A DNA stretch of 64,000 bases, from contig NZ_FUYC01000012.1 in NCBI RefSeq assembly GCF_900167125.1, positions 1 to 64,000 on the forward strand, given 5' to 3'. Shown here piece by piece: positions 18,099 to 27,190 of the stretch. Position numbers and translations under genes: made by a program. The first letter of the stretch is position 1. Each line of letters opens with the position of its first letter. A model generated the notes under the pieces. The model saw nothing but the letters and a program-made list of their open reading frames with translations, was not told where the DNA came from and did not search any database. The DNA is from Paucidesulfovibrio gracilis DSM 16080 (lineage in GTDB: Bacteria > Desulfobacterota > Desulfovibrionia > Desulfovibrionales > Desulfovibrionaceae).

Positions 18099-19433
18099 CT
18101 ATTGCGTGGATTGATTTGATTCTGTTTCGTCCGGCAAGGGCGATTGTGCCGGGGACTCCACGGTCTTTCCCGATTCGTCGCCCTGATGCTCGGCGTTTTG
18201 GTCGGCGTTTTGGTCGGATGTTGCGTCGCGGGCGGCTCGCCATGCATGCCCTGCGGCAAGACAAAGCACCATGGCCACGGAGCCACTATACAGCAATGGA
18301 GAAACCAACCCCATGCCCATGGCCAGGGTCATGAGCGCGGCCACGGCGCGGCCCGAAGCCAGCGCGGTCAGCCCCACCCCGGTGAGCAACAAAAGCAGTC
18401 CCGGCAGCGCCCCCCAAACCAGGGTCATCCGCATCCAAAAGGAAGGGATGGCCTGCGGCGGCAGGGTAAAGCGCATGTCCGGCATGCCCAGGAGCACGGC
18501 CGTGGACTCAGGCAGCTGCAAATCCAGTGGTCCCGGGCCAAAACCGGTGAGCAGGGCCGATGGATCCGAAGAAAACGCCTCCACCCCGGCGAGCCAGGTC
18601 ATGTACATTTGCACGCGTTCGCCGAGCGCGTTTACTGATCCGCTCTGCAACGGCAAGACCACGACCATGACGCAGGCCAGGGCCACGCCGAGCCGCGCCC
18701 CCAGATTTCGACGGCCGAGCAACAGGTACGCGGCACCGGCCACGACCAGGGCCGAGGCCACATGGCAGGCCAGCAGGCCGGCAACAATCAGCAGTTCCCG
18801 CGCATCCGGGTTGGTTCGAACCCGGCTTTGCGCATCCAGCGGGACCAGCAACGCCACGGCAAGCAAAAAAGCCCGCACCGCGCGGCCTTCCGGGTCCAGC
18901 AAGACGCCACTGGAAAGGGACAATCCCGGAGCCATGCCGCTGCGCACTGTTTCTGCCAGGACAAGAGCGCCGAGCACCGCCCCCAGGGTATGGAACCAGC
19001 GTCGGCCGGGCGCTCCAAAGGTGTGCAGCCACAACCCGGCCAAAAACAGATACGCCAGCGGCGCCAGTTGGGGCAGCAGCGTGAGCCAAAACCGCTCCCT
19101 GGAGAAAAACGGTCCCTGAACCCGGGGCATCATCAAAAACAACGCGCCCAGGGCCAAGGCCGCTCCAGCCAGCAGCGCCAGCAAAGTCCGCACGGAGCGC
19201 CCACGCTCAGGCACTGTTTTTCCGGTGGCCAAAGCCACGACCAATCCGCCGCCGGAGAGCGCCAACCACGGCCAGCCCTGAAACGCGGTCAACTCCATGG
19301 ACGGAATCCAGCCCAGGGTCGAACCCATGTCCAACAACGGCAGCACCACATAGGCCAGCAGCAGCGGCGCGGCCACCAACCCGCCGGTCAGCATATCGGG
19401 AAGAAATGGTTCGGAACGGGATCGCTCATGCAT
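18099..19433 (-). CDS. Polytopic membrane protein, possibly O-antigen ligase/polymerase-like
   Basis: A 444-residue inner-membrane protein with about ten hydrophobic segments and a hydrophilic, low-complexity C-terminus containing repeated DQNADQNAE. The segment WLAGVEAFSSDPSALLTGFGPGPL resembles the W...F...P...GxGPG loop of Wzy_C/WaaL-type O-antigen ligases, so that family is the best guess, but no glycan genes are nearby. The start is uncertain: the ATG at 19433 has a weak AGGG, and an ATG at 19493 lies six bases after the preceding gene's stop. It is probably co-transcribed with the FeS protein upstream. Confidence 0.6.
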   Translation of the reverse strand: MHERSRSEPFLPDMLTGGLVAAPLLLAYVVLPLLDMGSTLGWIPSMELTAFQGWPWLALSGGGLVVALATGKTVPERGRSVRTLLALLAGAALALGALFLMMPRVQGPFFSRERFWLTLLPQLAPLAYLFLAGLWLHTFGAPGRRWFHTLGAVLGALVLAETVRSGMAPGLSLSSGVLLDPEGRAVRAFLLAVALLVPLDAQSRVRTNPDARELLIVAGLLACHVASALVVAGAAYLLLGRRNLGARLGVALACVMVVVLPLQSGSVNALGERVQMYMTWLAGVEAFSSDPSALLTGFGPGPLDLQLPESTAVLLGMPDMRFTLPPQAIPSFWMRMTLVWGALPGLLLLLTGVGLTALASGRAVAALMTLAMGMGLVSPLLYSGSVAMVLCLAAGHAWRAARDATSDQNADQNAEHQGDESGKTVESPAQSPLPDETESNQSTQ

Positions 19434-19499
19434 GGCCCTATCGTACCTTACTTGCGCGTGGTGGGGAATATTTTCGGGAGCAACAACCGGCATTTTGCA

Positions 19500-20678
19500 T
19501 CAGGCGTACTTCCGGGCGGCGCAGCGCTTCAGGCGCAACCGGTTGAGATAGCCCTCAAGCACGCCCACGGGCCGGGCTGACTCAGCTTGAGCGCCGTCCA
19601 GCAGAATGTCCAGCACATGCCGCGTGGGAGCATGCGGAGCCAGCCGTTGCAGGCATCCGGCGCAATACACGGCCAGATCGCGGCCCTTGGCCTCGTCCAG
19701 CCGGGTGCGCAGCCATTCGTCCGCCAGCTCGGGCCGGGCCTCGGCCAGGCCGCCGCCCCTCCCGCAACACAAGGCCTTGTGGTGGGCGTGGCGCATTTCC
19801 GACACGGAACAGCCGTGGTTCCAGAGCAGGGTCCGCACATCCTGGTGCACGTTTTTTTCACCCCGCAGCACGCAGGGATCATGCACCGCGGTCTTGATCC
19901 GTTCCAGCCCGGGTCCGGGTTCGGGATCCACCTCGGCCAGCACATCGTACACGGTACGGATGGTCAGCGAGGATGCAAACCGGGTCAGGGCGCTGTAACA
20001 ATCGGGACAGGCCACAAGGAGTTCCTCTATCCCGGCGCGCTCCAACCGCTCCAGCAGATCGCGGCCGTTGGCCTGGAAAACATCCTGCTGTCCCAGCATG
20101 AGCGACGATTTGGCGCAGCAATGCAGCACGAACCCGGTGTCCGGGTCCAGCTCGCACAGCCGTTCCAGGGTGCGCCAGGTGGTTTCCGGACGGGCGGCGG
20201 GCAGGGCGCATCCCGGAAAAAAAACACGGCGCGCCCCCTTGGGAATACCAAAAAAGGAAAACGTCCGGCTCAGGCCCACGCGTTCGTGCCGCAAAAGACG
20301 CGCATAGGGGTGCAAACGCTCCGGTTCGCGCGCGGCAGCCTGCTCCCGCAATGCCTGAAACAGGGCATGGGGCTGCAAGCCCCGCACCGGGCAAAGCTGG
20401 GTACACAGACCGCACAAGGTGCATTCAAAGGCCGCATCCCCGGCCCGGGCCGGGTCCAATTCCCCGGAGAGCAAGGCGCGGGCAAAATCGCCGGGCATGC
20501 CCCATCGCTTAAGCAGCGGGCATTCCTTTTCGCACATTTTGCAGCGCTTGCACTGCCCGTCCATGTCCTGGGCCAATTGGCGCACGTTTTGGTCAAGCTC
20601 TTCCAGGGCCGTATTTTCTGCCGTGTCCGGCGCGGTCCCCGCCATTTCTTTGTTTTGCACACTTTTCGTCATCCCCAT
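19500..20678 (-). CDS. (Fe-S)-binding CCG-domain oxidoreductase subunit (GlpC/HdrD-like)
   Basis: A 392-residue cytoplasmic or membrane-associated electron carrier. It has two [4Fe-4S] ferredoxin motifs at the N-terminus (CKRCKMCEKECP and CTLCGLCTQLCP) and two CCG domains (FPGCALP...CC...CPDCY and DPCVLRG...CCGRGGG...CAGCLQ). Such proteins link quinone or heterodisulfide-type redox reactions to soluble dehydrogenases. No dehydrogenase partner lies alongside, unlike the GlcD/GlcF pair at 6.5-9.2 kb. Start codons at 20678 and 20672 are both possible; neither has a strong ribosome site. Promoters for it and the divergent TRAP operon must share the short gap before 20795. Confidence 0.84.
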   Translation of the reverse strand: MGMTKSVQNKEMAGTAPDTAENTALEELDQNVRQLAQDMDGQCKRCKMCEKECPLLKRWGMPGDFARALLSGELDPARAGDAAFECTLCGLCTQLCPVRGLQPHALFQALREQAAAREPERLHPYARLLRHERVGLSRTFSFFGIPKGARRVFFPGCALPAARPETTWRTLERLCELDPDTGFVLHCCAKSSLMLGQQDVFQANGRDLLERLERAGIEELLVACPDCYSALTRFASSLTIRTVYDVLAEVDPEPGPGLERIKTAVHDPCVLRGEKNVHQDVRTLLWNHGCSVSEMRHAHHKALCCGRGGGLAEARPELADEWLRTRLDEAKGRDLAVYCAGCLQRLAPHAPTRHVLDILLDGAQAESARPVGVLEGYLNRLRLKRCAARKYA

Positions 20679-20794
20679 AGGCTACTCACAACATGCGGAA
20701 ATGGCAAGAAATCCACAACTCACTTCAAAGCGGTTCCACCCACTGTTTTTTTTTGCTATATCCCCCATTCGCAAACACGTGCAACGAGAGGGTC

Positions 20795-21670
20795 ATGAAA
20801 CATCGTCGACTTGCCTTTTTGACCGTAATCCTTGTCTTGAGCGGACTCACGCTTTCGGGCTGCGGCGCGCTCATGCGTTCGGCCACGGGTCCGGTCATGG
20901 ACAATCTGGCCCTTTCCATCAAAAAACAACAAGATTTAGAGACCGTGCGCCAGGGCATTCCCTCGTATCTCCTGTTCATGGACGCCTTGGTTCAAGGTTC
21001 GCCGCAGGACGAGGACACCCTGACCTCCGCCTCCACCCTGCTCACGGCCTATGCCGTGGCCTTTACCCTGGATGACCAGCCCGACCGCGCCCGGATCATG
21101 ACTGCCAAGGCCAAGGATTACGCCATTCGCGCCCTGGCCGAACGCAGTGACGAATTCGCCCGGCTTTGGGACAAGCCCGCCGCGGAATTCGGGACCGTTG
21201 CGGCAGATCTGGACCGGGATGACGTAAAATACCTGCATGCCGCCATCACGGCCTGGGGTGCCTACATCAAGGCCCGGCCCGGCTCCTGGGCGGACATTGC
21301 GGACGTACCCAAACTCCAGGCACTGGCCGAGCGGCTGCTTGAGCTGGATGAAACCCACGCCCACGGCGCGCCGCACGCCCTCATGGGCGTGCTCTACACC
21401 CTGCTCCCGCCTGCGTATGGCGGCAAACCCGAACTTGCCCGCGAACACTTTGAACGCGCCCTGGAAATTTCCCACCGCGCCGACCTGCTCACCATGGTCA
21501 CCTACGCCAAGAACTACGCCCGCCCCCTGCGAAACCGCGAACTGCATGACAAGCTGCTTCAGGAAGTGCTCGACGCCCCGGTGGACGCCGTGCCCGAGCT
21601 GACCCTGCAAAATGCCCTGGCCAAGCAGCAAGCCGCCCAGCTCCAGGCCGAGGCCGATGAATATTTTTAG
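20795..21670 (+). CDS. TRAP transporter TatT-type periplasmic lipoprotein
   Basis: A 291-residue lipoprotein with signal peptide and lipobox LTLSGC (Cys about residue 24). The rest is helical and TPR-like, ending in a coiled QAAQLQAEADEYF. It matches the TatT family (TRAP-associated T component), trimeric helical proteins that sit with the substrate-binding protein and may pass hydrophobic ligands to it. The context fits: the substrate-binding protein and both permease subunits follow on the same strand. The ATG at 20795 has GAGAGG upstream. Confidence 0.87.
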   Translation: MKHRRLAFLTVILVLSGLTLSGCGALMRSATGPVMDNLALSIKKQQDLETVRQGIPSYLLFMDALVQGSPQDEDTLTSASTLLTAYAVAFTLDDQPDRARIMTAKAKDYAIRALAERSDEFARLWDKPAAEFGTVAADLDRDDVKYLHAAITAWGAYIKARPGSWADIADVPKLQALAERLLELDETHAHGAPHALMGVLYTLLPPAYGGKPELAREHFERALEISHRADLLTMVTYAKNYARPLRNRELHDKLLQEVLDAPVDAVPELTLQNALAKQQAAQLQAEADEYF

Positions 21671-21762
21671 CGGTCCGAGCGGTCCGGCACTTTCGGTCCG
21701 CGCATCGTCCGATCCAACCTGCCCGGGTCCGCTCTACGGATCCGCTCCATAAGGGAAACACC

Positions 21763-22758
21763 ATGAAACATCGCCTCCTTTCCTACGCCGTTGTCGGCTT
21801 GGTCCTGGGTCTGCTTTGCGGCCCTGCCTCCGCGTTCACCCTGAAGGTCGCCACCCTGGCACCGGACGGTGCCACCGCCACCAACGCCCTGCGCGCGGCC
21901 GCCGATGAAGTGGAAACCGCCACGCAGGGACGCGTGAACGTCAAAATCTACTCCGGCGGCGTGATGGGGTCGGATGCCCAGGTCATGCGCAAACTGCGCG
22001 CAGGCCAGCTCCATGCCGCCACCCTGGGTGCCGGTTCCCTGGCCCACCTGGACTTCAACTTCTCCGTACTGGGCCTGCCCATGCTTGTGACCACCCCGGC
22101 CCAGGCCGACGCCGCGCGCGCCGCCGTGGAGCAGCAGCTCCTGGACCGCATGCACAAGCATCACCTCTACTGTACCGGGCTGATCGAAGTGGGCTTCATC
22201 CACATCATGGGCAACGTCCCCGTGACCAGCCCCCAGGACATGACCAAAACCAAACCCTGGCTGCCCGAGGGTTCCCGCATGGGCCAGGACATGTTCAGCG
22301 CCTTTGGCGTGACACCCATTCCCCTGCCCTTGCCTGACGTGCTCACGGGATTGCAGACCGGCGTGATCGACACCGTGGTATCCTCGCCCGTGGCCGCCCT
22401 GGCTCTGCAATGGTTCACGCGCATCAGCCGGATCACGGACGAACCGCTTCTCTACGCCTACGGAACCCTGGCCTTTTCCGACCGCGCCTTCAAGCGCCTC
22501 TCGGCCGAGGATCGCCAAACCGTGCAGGAAGTGTTCACCCGGCACATGGACCAGGTGGACAAGCAGGTACGCACGGAAAACAACGAGGCCATGCAGGTGC
22601 TGCTGGCCCAGGGCGTGCAGCTGGTAAGCGTGACCCCGGAAGGCCGGGAGCACTTTGCGGCCGAAGCCCGCAAACTCGTGGACCACTACCGCGACATCGG
22701 GGAGCTGGATGCGAAACTGCTGGAAACCGTGCGCAACGCCGTGCGCGACGCCGGGTAG
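21763..22758 (+). CDS. TRAP transporter substrate-binding protein (DctP family)
   Basis: A 331-residue periplasmic binding protein with signal peptide (cleavage near GPASA-FTLKVA). DctP-type features include LKVATLAPDGATATN at the mature N-terminus, GSDAQVMRKLRAGQLHAATLG and LPLPDVLTGLQTGVIDTVVSSP. It captures the solute and docks on the DctQM permease. TatT-linked versions are thought to use hydrophobic or unusual ligands; this one cannot be assigned. AAGGGA precedes the ATG. Confidence 0.92.
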   Translation: MKHRLLSYAVVGLVLGLLCGPASAFTLKVATLAPDGATATNALRAAADEVETATQGRVNVKIYSGGVMGSDAQVMRKLRAGQLHAATLGAGSLAHLDFNFSVLGLPMLVTTPAQADAARAAVEQQLLDRMHKHHLYCTGLIEVGFIHIMGNVPVTSPQDMTKTKPWLPEGSRMGQDMFSAFGVTPIPLPLPDVLTGLQTGVIDTVVSSPVAALALQWFTRISRITDEPLLYAYGTLAFSDRAFKRLSAEDRQTVQEVFTRHMDQVDKQVRTENNEAMQVLLAQGVQLVSVTPEGREHFAAEARKLVDHYRDIGELDAKLLETVRNAVRDAG

Positions 22759-22767
22759 GAGCGCGCT

Positions 22768-23340
22768 GTGGACATTCCCGATCCAACCAATCCGGCCGCG
22801 CCGCAACCGCCGCTCGTTACTGTAGAGCCGCCCCAACGCCGGGATCCGGCCGTGGTGCGCTGGCTGCTCGGCCTGGAAACCAGCGCCCTGGTGCTGGCGC
22901 TGACCGGCATGATCACCCTGGCCGTGCTGCAAATTTTTTTACGCAACGCGGCCCAGACCGGACTGGTTTGGATTGATCCGCTGCTGCGGCGGCTCGTGCT
23001 CTGGATCGCCTTGCTTGGCGCCATGGTGGCGGCCCGGGACCAAAACCACCTCTCCATCGACGTGCTCAACCACTTTCTGCCCCCGCGACTCACCGCGCTG
23101 AGCCGTACCCTGGCCTGGCTGTTCACGGGGCTGGTCTGCGCGGCCCTGGCACATTCCTCGGTCCTGTTTCTGCTGGATGAAATGGAATACGGCATGGAAG
23201 CCATGCAGGGCGTGCCGTCCTGGCCCTTTGCCCTGATCATGCCCCTGGCCTTTGCGGTCATGGGCCTGCGCTATCTGCTGGCCGGAACACGCCTCGGGCT
23301 GCAACTCCTGCGCGGCCATGTCACGGGAGTCCGCCCATGA
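22768..23340 (+). CDS. TRAP transporter small permease (DctQ)
   Basis: A 190-residue four-helix membrane protein that forms the small subunit of the TRAP permease. The central IDPLLRRLVLWIALLGAMVAARDQNHLSIDVL segment is the DctQ signature. Translation starts at GTG 22768 with TAGGAG overlapping the stop of the binding-protein gene. The N-terminal 30 residues are a Pro-rich extension before the first helix. It overlaps dctM by ATGA. Confidence 0.9.
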   Translation: MDIPDPTNPAAPQPPLVTVEPPQRRDPAVVRWLLGLETSALVLALTGMITLAVLQIFLRNAAQTGLVWIDPLLRRLVLWIALLGAMVAARDQNHLSIDVLNHFLPPRLTALSRTLAWLFTGLVCAALAHSSVLFLLDEMEYGMEAMQGVPSWPFALIMPLAFAVMGLRYLLAGTRLGLQLLRGHVTGVRP

Positions 23341-24596
23341 TCGGCAAAATCGTCCTTGGCCTGTTCGCCCTCATGGGTACCCCCTTGTTCGCCCTTATCG
23401 CGGCCACGGCCATTCTGGGGTTCATGGCCGACGGCCTGGATGCCTCCCTGGTGGCCATGGAAATCCACCGTCTGGTGGATACGCCCGTACTCGTTTCCAT
23501 TCCGCTCTTCACCTTTGCCGGGGAACTCATGGCCCGGGCCAATACCTCGGAACGGCTGGTGGGCGTTTCCCGCGCCCTCCTCGGCTGGATGCCCGGGGGA
23601 CTCGGCATCGTGACACTGCTCGTGTGCGCCGCGTTTACCGCGCTGACCGGCGCTTCCGGCGTGACCATCATCGCCCTGGGCGCCCTGCTCTACCCGTCCC
23701 TGACGCGGGAGGGCTACCCCGAGCGGTTCAGCCTGGGGCTGGTGACCACATCGGGCAGCCTGGGCCTGCTTTTCCCCCCGGCCATTCCCTTAATCCTGTT
23801 CGGCATCATCGCCCGGGAAGACATCAACAATCTCTTTCTCGCCGGCATCGTACCCGGCGCATTGATGATTCTGCTCCTGGCTCTGTGGTGCGTTCGCCAG
23901 GGATGGAAAAGCCGCCTCGAACTCACTCCGTTCCAGGCCGGTCCCCTGCTCCGCGCCGCACGAAAAGCCATTTGGGAGCTGCCGTTGCCGGTCATCGTGC
24001 TGGGGGGGATCTATTCCGGCTGGTTCGCCCTGGGCGAGGCCGCGGCTGTTACCGCCGCCTATGTGCTGGTGGTGGAAGTGCTCATCTACCGCGACGTTCC
24101 CTGGCGGGAACTGGGCAGAGTCATGCGCCGGAGCATGACCCTGGTGGGCGGCATCCTCATCATTCTGGCCGTTTCCCAGGCATCCACCAACCTGCTCATC
24201 GACCGGGAAATTCCGCAACGTCTGTTTGAGTTTGTGCAGGGCTGGTTCACCAGCAAATGGTCGTTCCTCATGGCGCTGAACCTGTTTCTGCTCATGCTGG
24301 GTGCTGTGCTGGATATCTTTTCCGCCACTGTGCTGGTGGTTCCCCTGCTGCTGCCCATCGCCGCGGGGTATGGCGTGCATCCCGTTCACCTGGGCGTCAT
24401 CTTCCTGGCCAACATGGAAATCGGCTACTGTACGCCGCCTGTGGGCCTGAACCTGTTCATTGCCAGCTACCGCTTCAAGCAGCCCATCCTGCACACCTGC
24501 CGCGCCTCGCTGCCGTTTCTGGCAATTTTGGCGGTGGTGGTGCTTCTTGTCACGTATGTCCCGGCGCTCTCGCTCTGGCTGCCCGGGCTTCTTTAG
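23337..24596 (+). CDS. TRAP transporter large permease (DctM)
   Basis: A 419-residue membrane protein forming the ion-coupled transport channel of the TRAP system. It contains typical DctM blocks: HRLVDTPVLVSIPLFTFAGELMARANTSERLVG, TALTGASGVTIIALGALLYPSL, TSGSLGLLFPPAIPLILFG and the C-terminal NMEIGYCTPPVGLNLF. It starts within the dctQ stop (ATGA) and is the last gene of the operon. A bidirectional terminator follows at 24631-24675. Confidence 0.93.
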   Translation: MIGKIVLGLFALMGTPLFALIAATAILGFMADGLDASLVAMEIHRLVDTPVLVSIPLFTFAGELMARANTSERLVGVSRALLGWMPGGLGIVTLLVCAAFTALTGASGVTIIALGALLYPSLTREGYPERFSLGLVTTSGSLGLLFPPAIPLILFGIIAREDINNLFLAGIVPGALMILLLALWCVRQGWKSRLELTPFQAGPLLRAARKAIWELPLPVIVLGGIYSGWFALGEAAAVTAAYVLVVEVLIYRDVPWRELGRVMRRSMTLVGGILIILAVSQASTNLLIDREIPQRLFEFVQGWFTSKWSFLMALNLFLLMLGAVLDIFSATVLVVPLLLPIAAGYGVHPVHLGVIFLANMEIGYCTPPVGLNLFIASYRFKQPILHTCRASLPFLAILAVVVLLVTYVPALSLWLPGLL

Positions 24597-24630
24597 CCTA
24601 GCAATGCGGAGCAAAACAGGACACCCTGAT

Positions 24631-24675
24631 AAAAAAAACCGCCCCGGACCACAAAGCCCGGGGCAGTTTCCTTTT
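24631..24675. terminator. Bidirectional intrinsic terminator
   Basis: GCCCCGG (24641-24647) pairs with CCGGGGC (24658-24664), extended by AAAC/GTTT. Read on the minus strand the stem ends in eight Ts (for the secreted-protein gene); on the plus strand it is followed by TTTCCTTTT (for the TRAP operon). Confidence 0.82.
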
Positions 24676-24691
24676 GGGTGCGTCCCCTTGC

Positions 24692-25057
24692 TCAGGGGAC
24701 CAATTCATACGAAAACGTGCCGTACGCTCCGGGCTTGCCGCCCACCGCGAACCGATACACTCCGGGCGGAAGCTGGGTCAGCGGATTGCCGTTGGCGTCC
24801 TTCATATCCACGCCCTGGGTCACGGAATACACGCTGCACAACTTGTCCGAAGTCCACCCCGATGCGGGATCGGTGCGGAAGCATTTCAGGTTCATGGCTG
24901 TCTTGCCCGCAGGCACCTCAAACTCCCCGGGAACAAGTTTCGCATGGATCGCCCCGGAGCCATGGGCCACACTGGCCCGCACCGAATACCGCTGCCCGGC
25001 CCACGAAGTACCGACCAGCAGCACAACCAATGCCAAGCCTAACAAAATCCCTCGCAT
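24692..25057 (-). CDS. Small secreted protein, unknown function
   Basis: A 121-residue exported protein: MRGILLGLALVVLLVGTSWA is a clear signal peptide with cleavage after SWA, leaving a mature domain of about 100 residues. Two Cys (CFRTD and LCSVY) could form a disulfide; the sequence is beta-rich with a PPGVYRFAVGG segment near the end. AGGAGG lies upstream of the ATG. It stands alone between converging terminators. No family recognised. Confidence 0.7.
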   Translation of the reverse strand: MRGILLGLALVVLLVGTSWAGQRYSVRASVAHGSGAIHAKLVPGEFEVPAGKTAMNLKCFRTDPASGWTSDKLCSVYSVTQGVDMKDANGNPLTQLPPGVYRFAVGGKPGAYGTFSYELVP

Positions 25058-25146
25058 GTTCGCCCTCCTGGTAGGATAGACACTCCCACACAACATCCCT
25101 ACCACACCAGCAGGCCCACCGCATCTATATTTTTGCTTCAAACGCA

Positions 25147-25179
25147 AGAAAGGGCGCGAGGAGTTGACGCGCCCTTTCT
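25147..25179 (-). terminator. Perfect 12-bp hairpin downstream of the diguanylate cyclase gene
   Basis: AGAAAGGGCGCG (25147-25158) pairs perfectly with CGCGCCCTTTCT (25168-25179) across a nine-base loop. It lies about 160 bases past the GGDEF gene and before the secreted-protein gene. The T-tract is weak on either strand, so it may be a terminator or only an mRNA-protecting hairpin. Confidence 0.5.
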
Positions 25180-25337
25180 AAAGGAATGGAGGAATGGCTA
25201 TGGCCTTATGCTTTTGGGTCTGTTTTCGCCGCGTTCGGGACAACCGGCAAGAAACCCTAAAAACAAAACTCGGACAGGCCACTCGTCCTGCACTGGTTTC
25301 TACCAGTCTATCACAAGAAAAACTTTTTGGTAAAGAC

Positions 25338-26858
25338 TTATTCTATATTTTTATTCTGACCGGCATCCGCCGCGCCGCCCCCGGCATCCCCGGCTTGGTC
25401 CGCCTTGTCACTACGTGCCAGGCCCACGGCGTTTCGTCCGGAGTTTTTAACCAAATATAACGCGTCATCCGCCCTGCAGGTCAAGCTGTCCAGGGTATCG
25501 CCATCCCGATATTCCGCAACCCCGGCACTGAGCGTCAACGTGCTGCCGTCGGCTCCCTGAAGCTGGGCGCGCTCCACGGCACTGCGAATGCGCTCGGCCA
25601 TGCCTCCGGTTTGCTTCAGCCCGCTCTCGGCCAAGACCATAAACTCGTCGCCGCCCCAGCGTGCCACCAGATCCATGGGCCGGATATACTTGCTGATCAG
25701 CTTTGCCACCGAGCACAAAACCCGATCGCCCTCCAGATGGCCTGAACGGTCGTTCACAAGTTTGAACCCGTCCAGATCAATCAACATGATGGAAAAAGAC
25801 GTACCGTCCCTTTCATGCCTGGCCCGGGCCTGTTCAAACTGCTCGTCCAGCCGACGCCGGTTCGCCACCCCGGTCAGTTCGTCGGTCACGGCCATACGCT
25901 CCAGCCGCTTTTGAAAATGATCCACCGCAAAGACACTGACCAGGATCACCAAAATCGTCGCCAACAGGCCGCCGCCCAGCGTCCGGGCAAGGTTGCCCCG
26001 CACTGTGGAAAGCACCGCGTCTTCATCCTGTTCAACCAACAAGAACCAATCCAGCTCCGGCACATAACTGGCCGTAAGCAGCACCCGCCCATGCGAACTG
26101 TCATATTCATAGTTGCGCGGCGCCCCCTGATTGGAAAGAATCTCGTCGGCAATGGAACGAATCCCTTCGGTTTCACGAATATTCATCCGCTCCACCAGGG
26201 ACAAATTTGAATGGGCCTGCACCAGCCCGCGTCCATCCACCATGTACACCCGGCGGTCATACTTTTCCTGCGTCTCGCGCAACAGTTCCGCCACATGGTC
26301 CATGCGGACACCAACGCCCGTAACGCCCAAAAGACGCCCGTCGTAATCCTCAAGCCGGTGGTTCATGAAAATGGTCAGGATGCCGCCCGTAACCTCGTCC
26401 GTGTCCACGTCGAGCTGGTAATCCAGGCCCGTACCCAAAAATTTGTAGTACCAGACGTCGTGGTCGTCTTCAGGACTGATGCGCTTTTGCACCCCTTCGT
26501 AATGATAATAGCGGTTCGTCTTGTCAGAAACAAAAAACACGGAAAAAAAATCATACCTGTCACGAATATCCTGCAAATACTGGACGATCGCTTGCTGGTC
26601 CCGCTCCCCGTCCCTGGCCCAGGTTCGCAAAAACGCATCGTTGGCCATGGTGCTGGAAACCAAAATAGGCTGAATCAGGCTGCCGTGAATCGCAGAATAG
26701 ATGTTCTCACGAATGAGCGGCAACGACGAGGTCATGATCTCGTGCCGCACGGACTTGCGAGACGTCTGATAGTTCACCACGCTCAATACCACAAACGCCG
26801 TGAGCAAAATCAAACTAAGCGCCAAAATCAATTTGGCCCGGATAGTTAATCCCCGCAC
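25338..26858 (-). CDS. Membrane diguanylate cyclase with periplasmic Cache sensor
   Basis: A 506-residue c-di-GMP synthase. The first helix (about 10-30) and a second hydrophobic segment near 335-355 bracket a periplasmic domain of Cache type (FFSVFFVSDKTNRYY and GVTGVGVRMDHVAELL). The C-terminal GGDEF domain is intact: ARWGGDEFMVL active site, DLDGFKLVND metal/GTP site, and RPMD five residues before GGDEF, matching the inhibitory RxxD I-site. The true start is GTG at 26858 with GAGAGGG upstream; the open frame before it runs through an intergenic repeat. The C-terminal tail is Gly/Ala/Asp-rich. Confidence 0.92.
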   Translation of the reverse strand: MRGLTIRAKLILALSLILLTAFVVLSVVNYQTSRKSVRHEIMTSSLPLIRENIYSAIHGSLIQPILVSSTMANDAFLRTWARDGERDQQAIVQYLQDIRDRYDFFSVFFVSDKTNRYYHYEGVQKRISPEDDHDVWYYKFLGTGLDYQLDVDTDEVTGGILTIFMNHRLEDYDGRLLGVTGVGVRMDHVAELLRETQEKYDRRVYMVDGRGLVQAHSNLSLVERMNIRETEGIRSIADEILSNQGAPRNYEYDSSHGRVLLTASYVPELDWFLLVEQDEDAVLSTVRGNLARTLGGGLLATILVILVSVFAVDHFQKRLERMAVTDELTGVANRRRLDEQFEQARARHERDGTSFSIMLIDLDGFKLVNDRSGHLEGDRVLCSVAKLISKYIRPMDLVARWGGDEFMVLAESGLKQTGGMAERIRSAVERAQLQGADGSTLTLSAGVAEYRDGDTLDSLTCRADDALYLVKNSGRNAVGLARSDKADQAGDAGGGAADAGQNKNIE

Positions 26859-26893
26859 TTGCCCTCTCTTCCTTCTCGGTGGCCGATGATTTC

Positions 26894-27100
26894 GAGGGGT
26901 ACCCCTTTTTGCAGAAAGGGGGTTCCCCTCAAGCTCCCCTTCCCAAAGACCGTTCCCTACTCGCGGCTGACGCCGCTCGGAATGGTCGCACCCCCCTGCA
27001 AAACCGTTTGCACATAGAGCGCCCCATAACATCCCGACCGCGCAAAGCGCGGGAGGTAAACGGGATTCCAAAGGGCCATCGACCCTTTGGCCGCCGGAGG
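26894..27100. repeat. Intergenic repeat copy 2 with two hairpins
   Basis: The 332-base gap between the cyclase gene and the VPLPA gene contains no gene but a structured repeat. Hairpin A (26894-26930) pairs GAGGGG with CCCCTC outside and CCCCTTT with AAAGGGG inside. Hairpin B pairs CCAAAGGG (27068-27075) with CCCTTTGG (27083-27090) and is followed by CCGCCGGAGGC. The shared linker ends CCCAAAGAC. It is a diverged relative of 15570-15700 in which stem bases differ but pairing is kept. Confidence 0.6.
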
Positions 27101-27136
27101 CTTCTTTAAAAAGACCTTCCCATTGGCCATCCGTGC

Positions 27137-27184
27137 AAAAAAAAGCCCTCTACTTCGTAGAGGGCATCATGTCATTTTTTTTTT
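27137..27184. terminator. Strong terminator after the VPLPA-CTERM gene
   Basis: GCCCTCTAC (27145-27153) pairs with GTAGAGGGC (27157-27165). On the minus strand the stem is followed at once by eight Ts, ending the VPLPA-CTERM transcript. A second run of about ten Ts lies a few bases away on the plus strand. Confidence 0.9.
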
Positions 27185-27190
27185 CAGCCG

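Noticed and set aside
18800-18825. tRNA T-loop-like GGTTCGAACCC
   Set aside because: It lies inside a coding frame and has no matching acceptor, D or anticodon arms.
26859-27071. N-terminal extension of the diguanylate cyclase
   Set aside because: The open frame runs through the intergenic repeat; a GTG with GAGAGGG directly upstream at 26858 fits the normal start before the first membrane helix.
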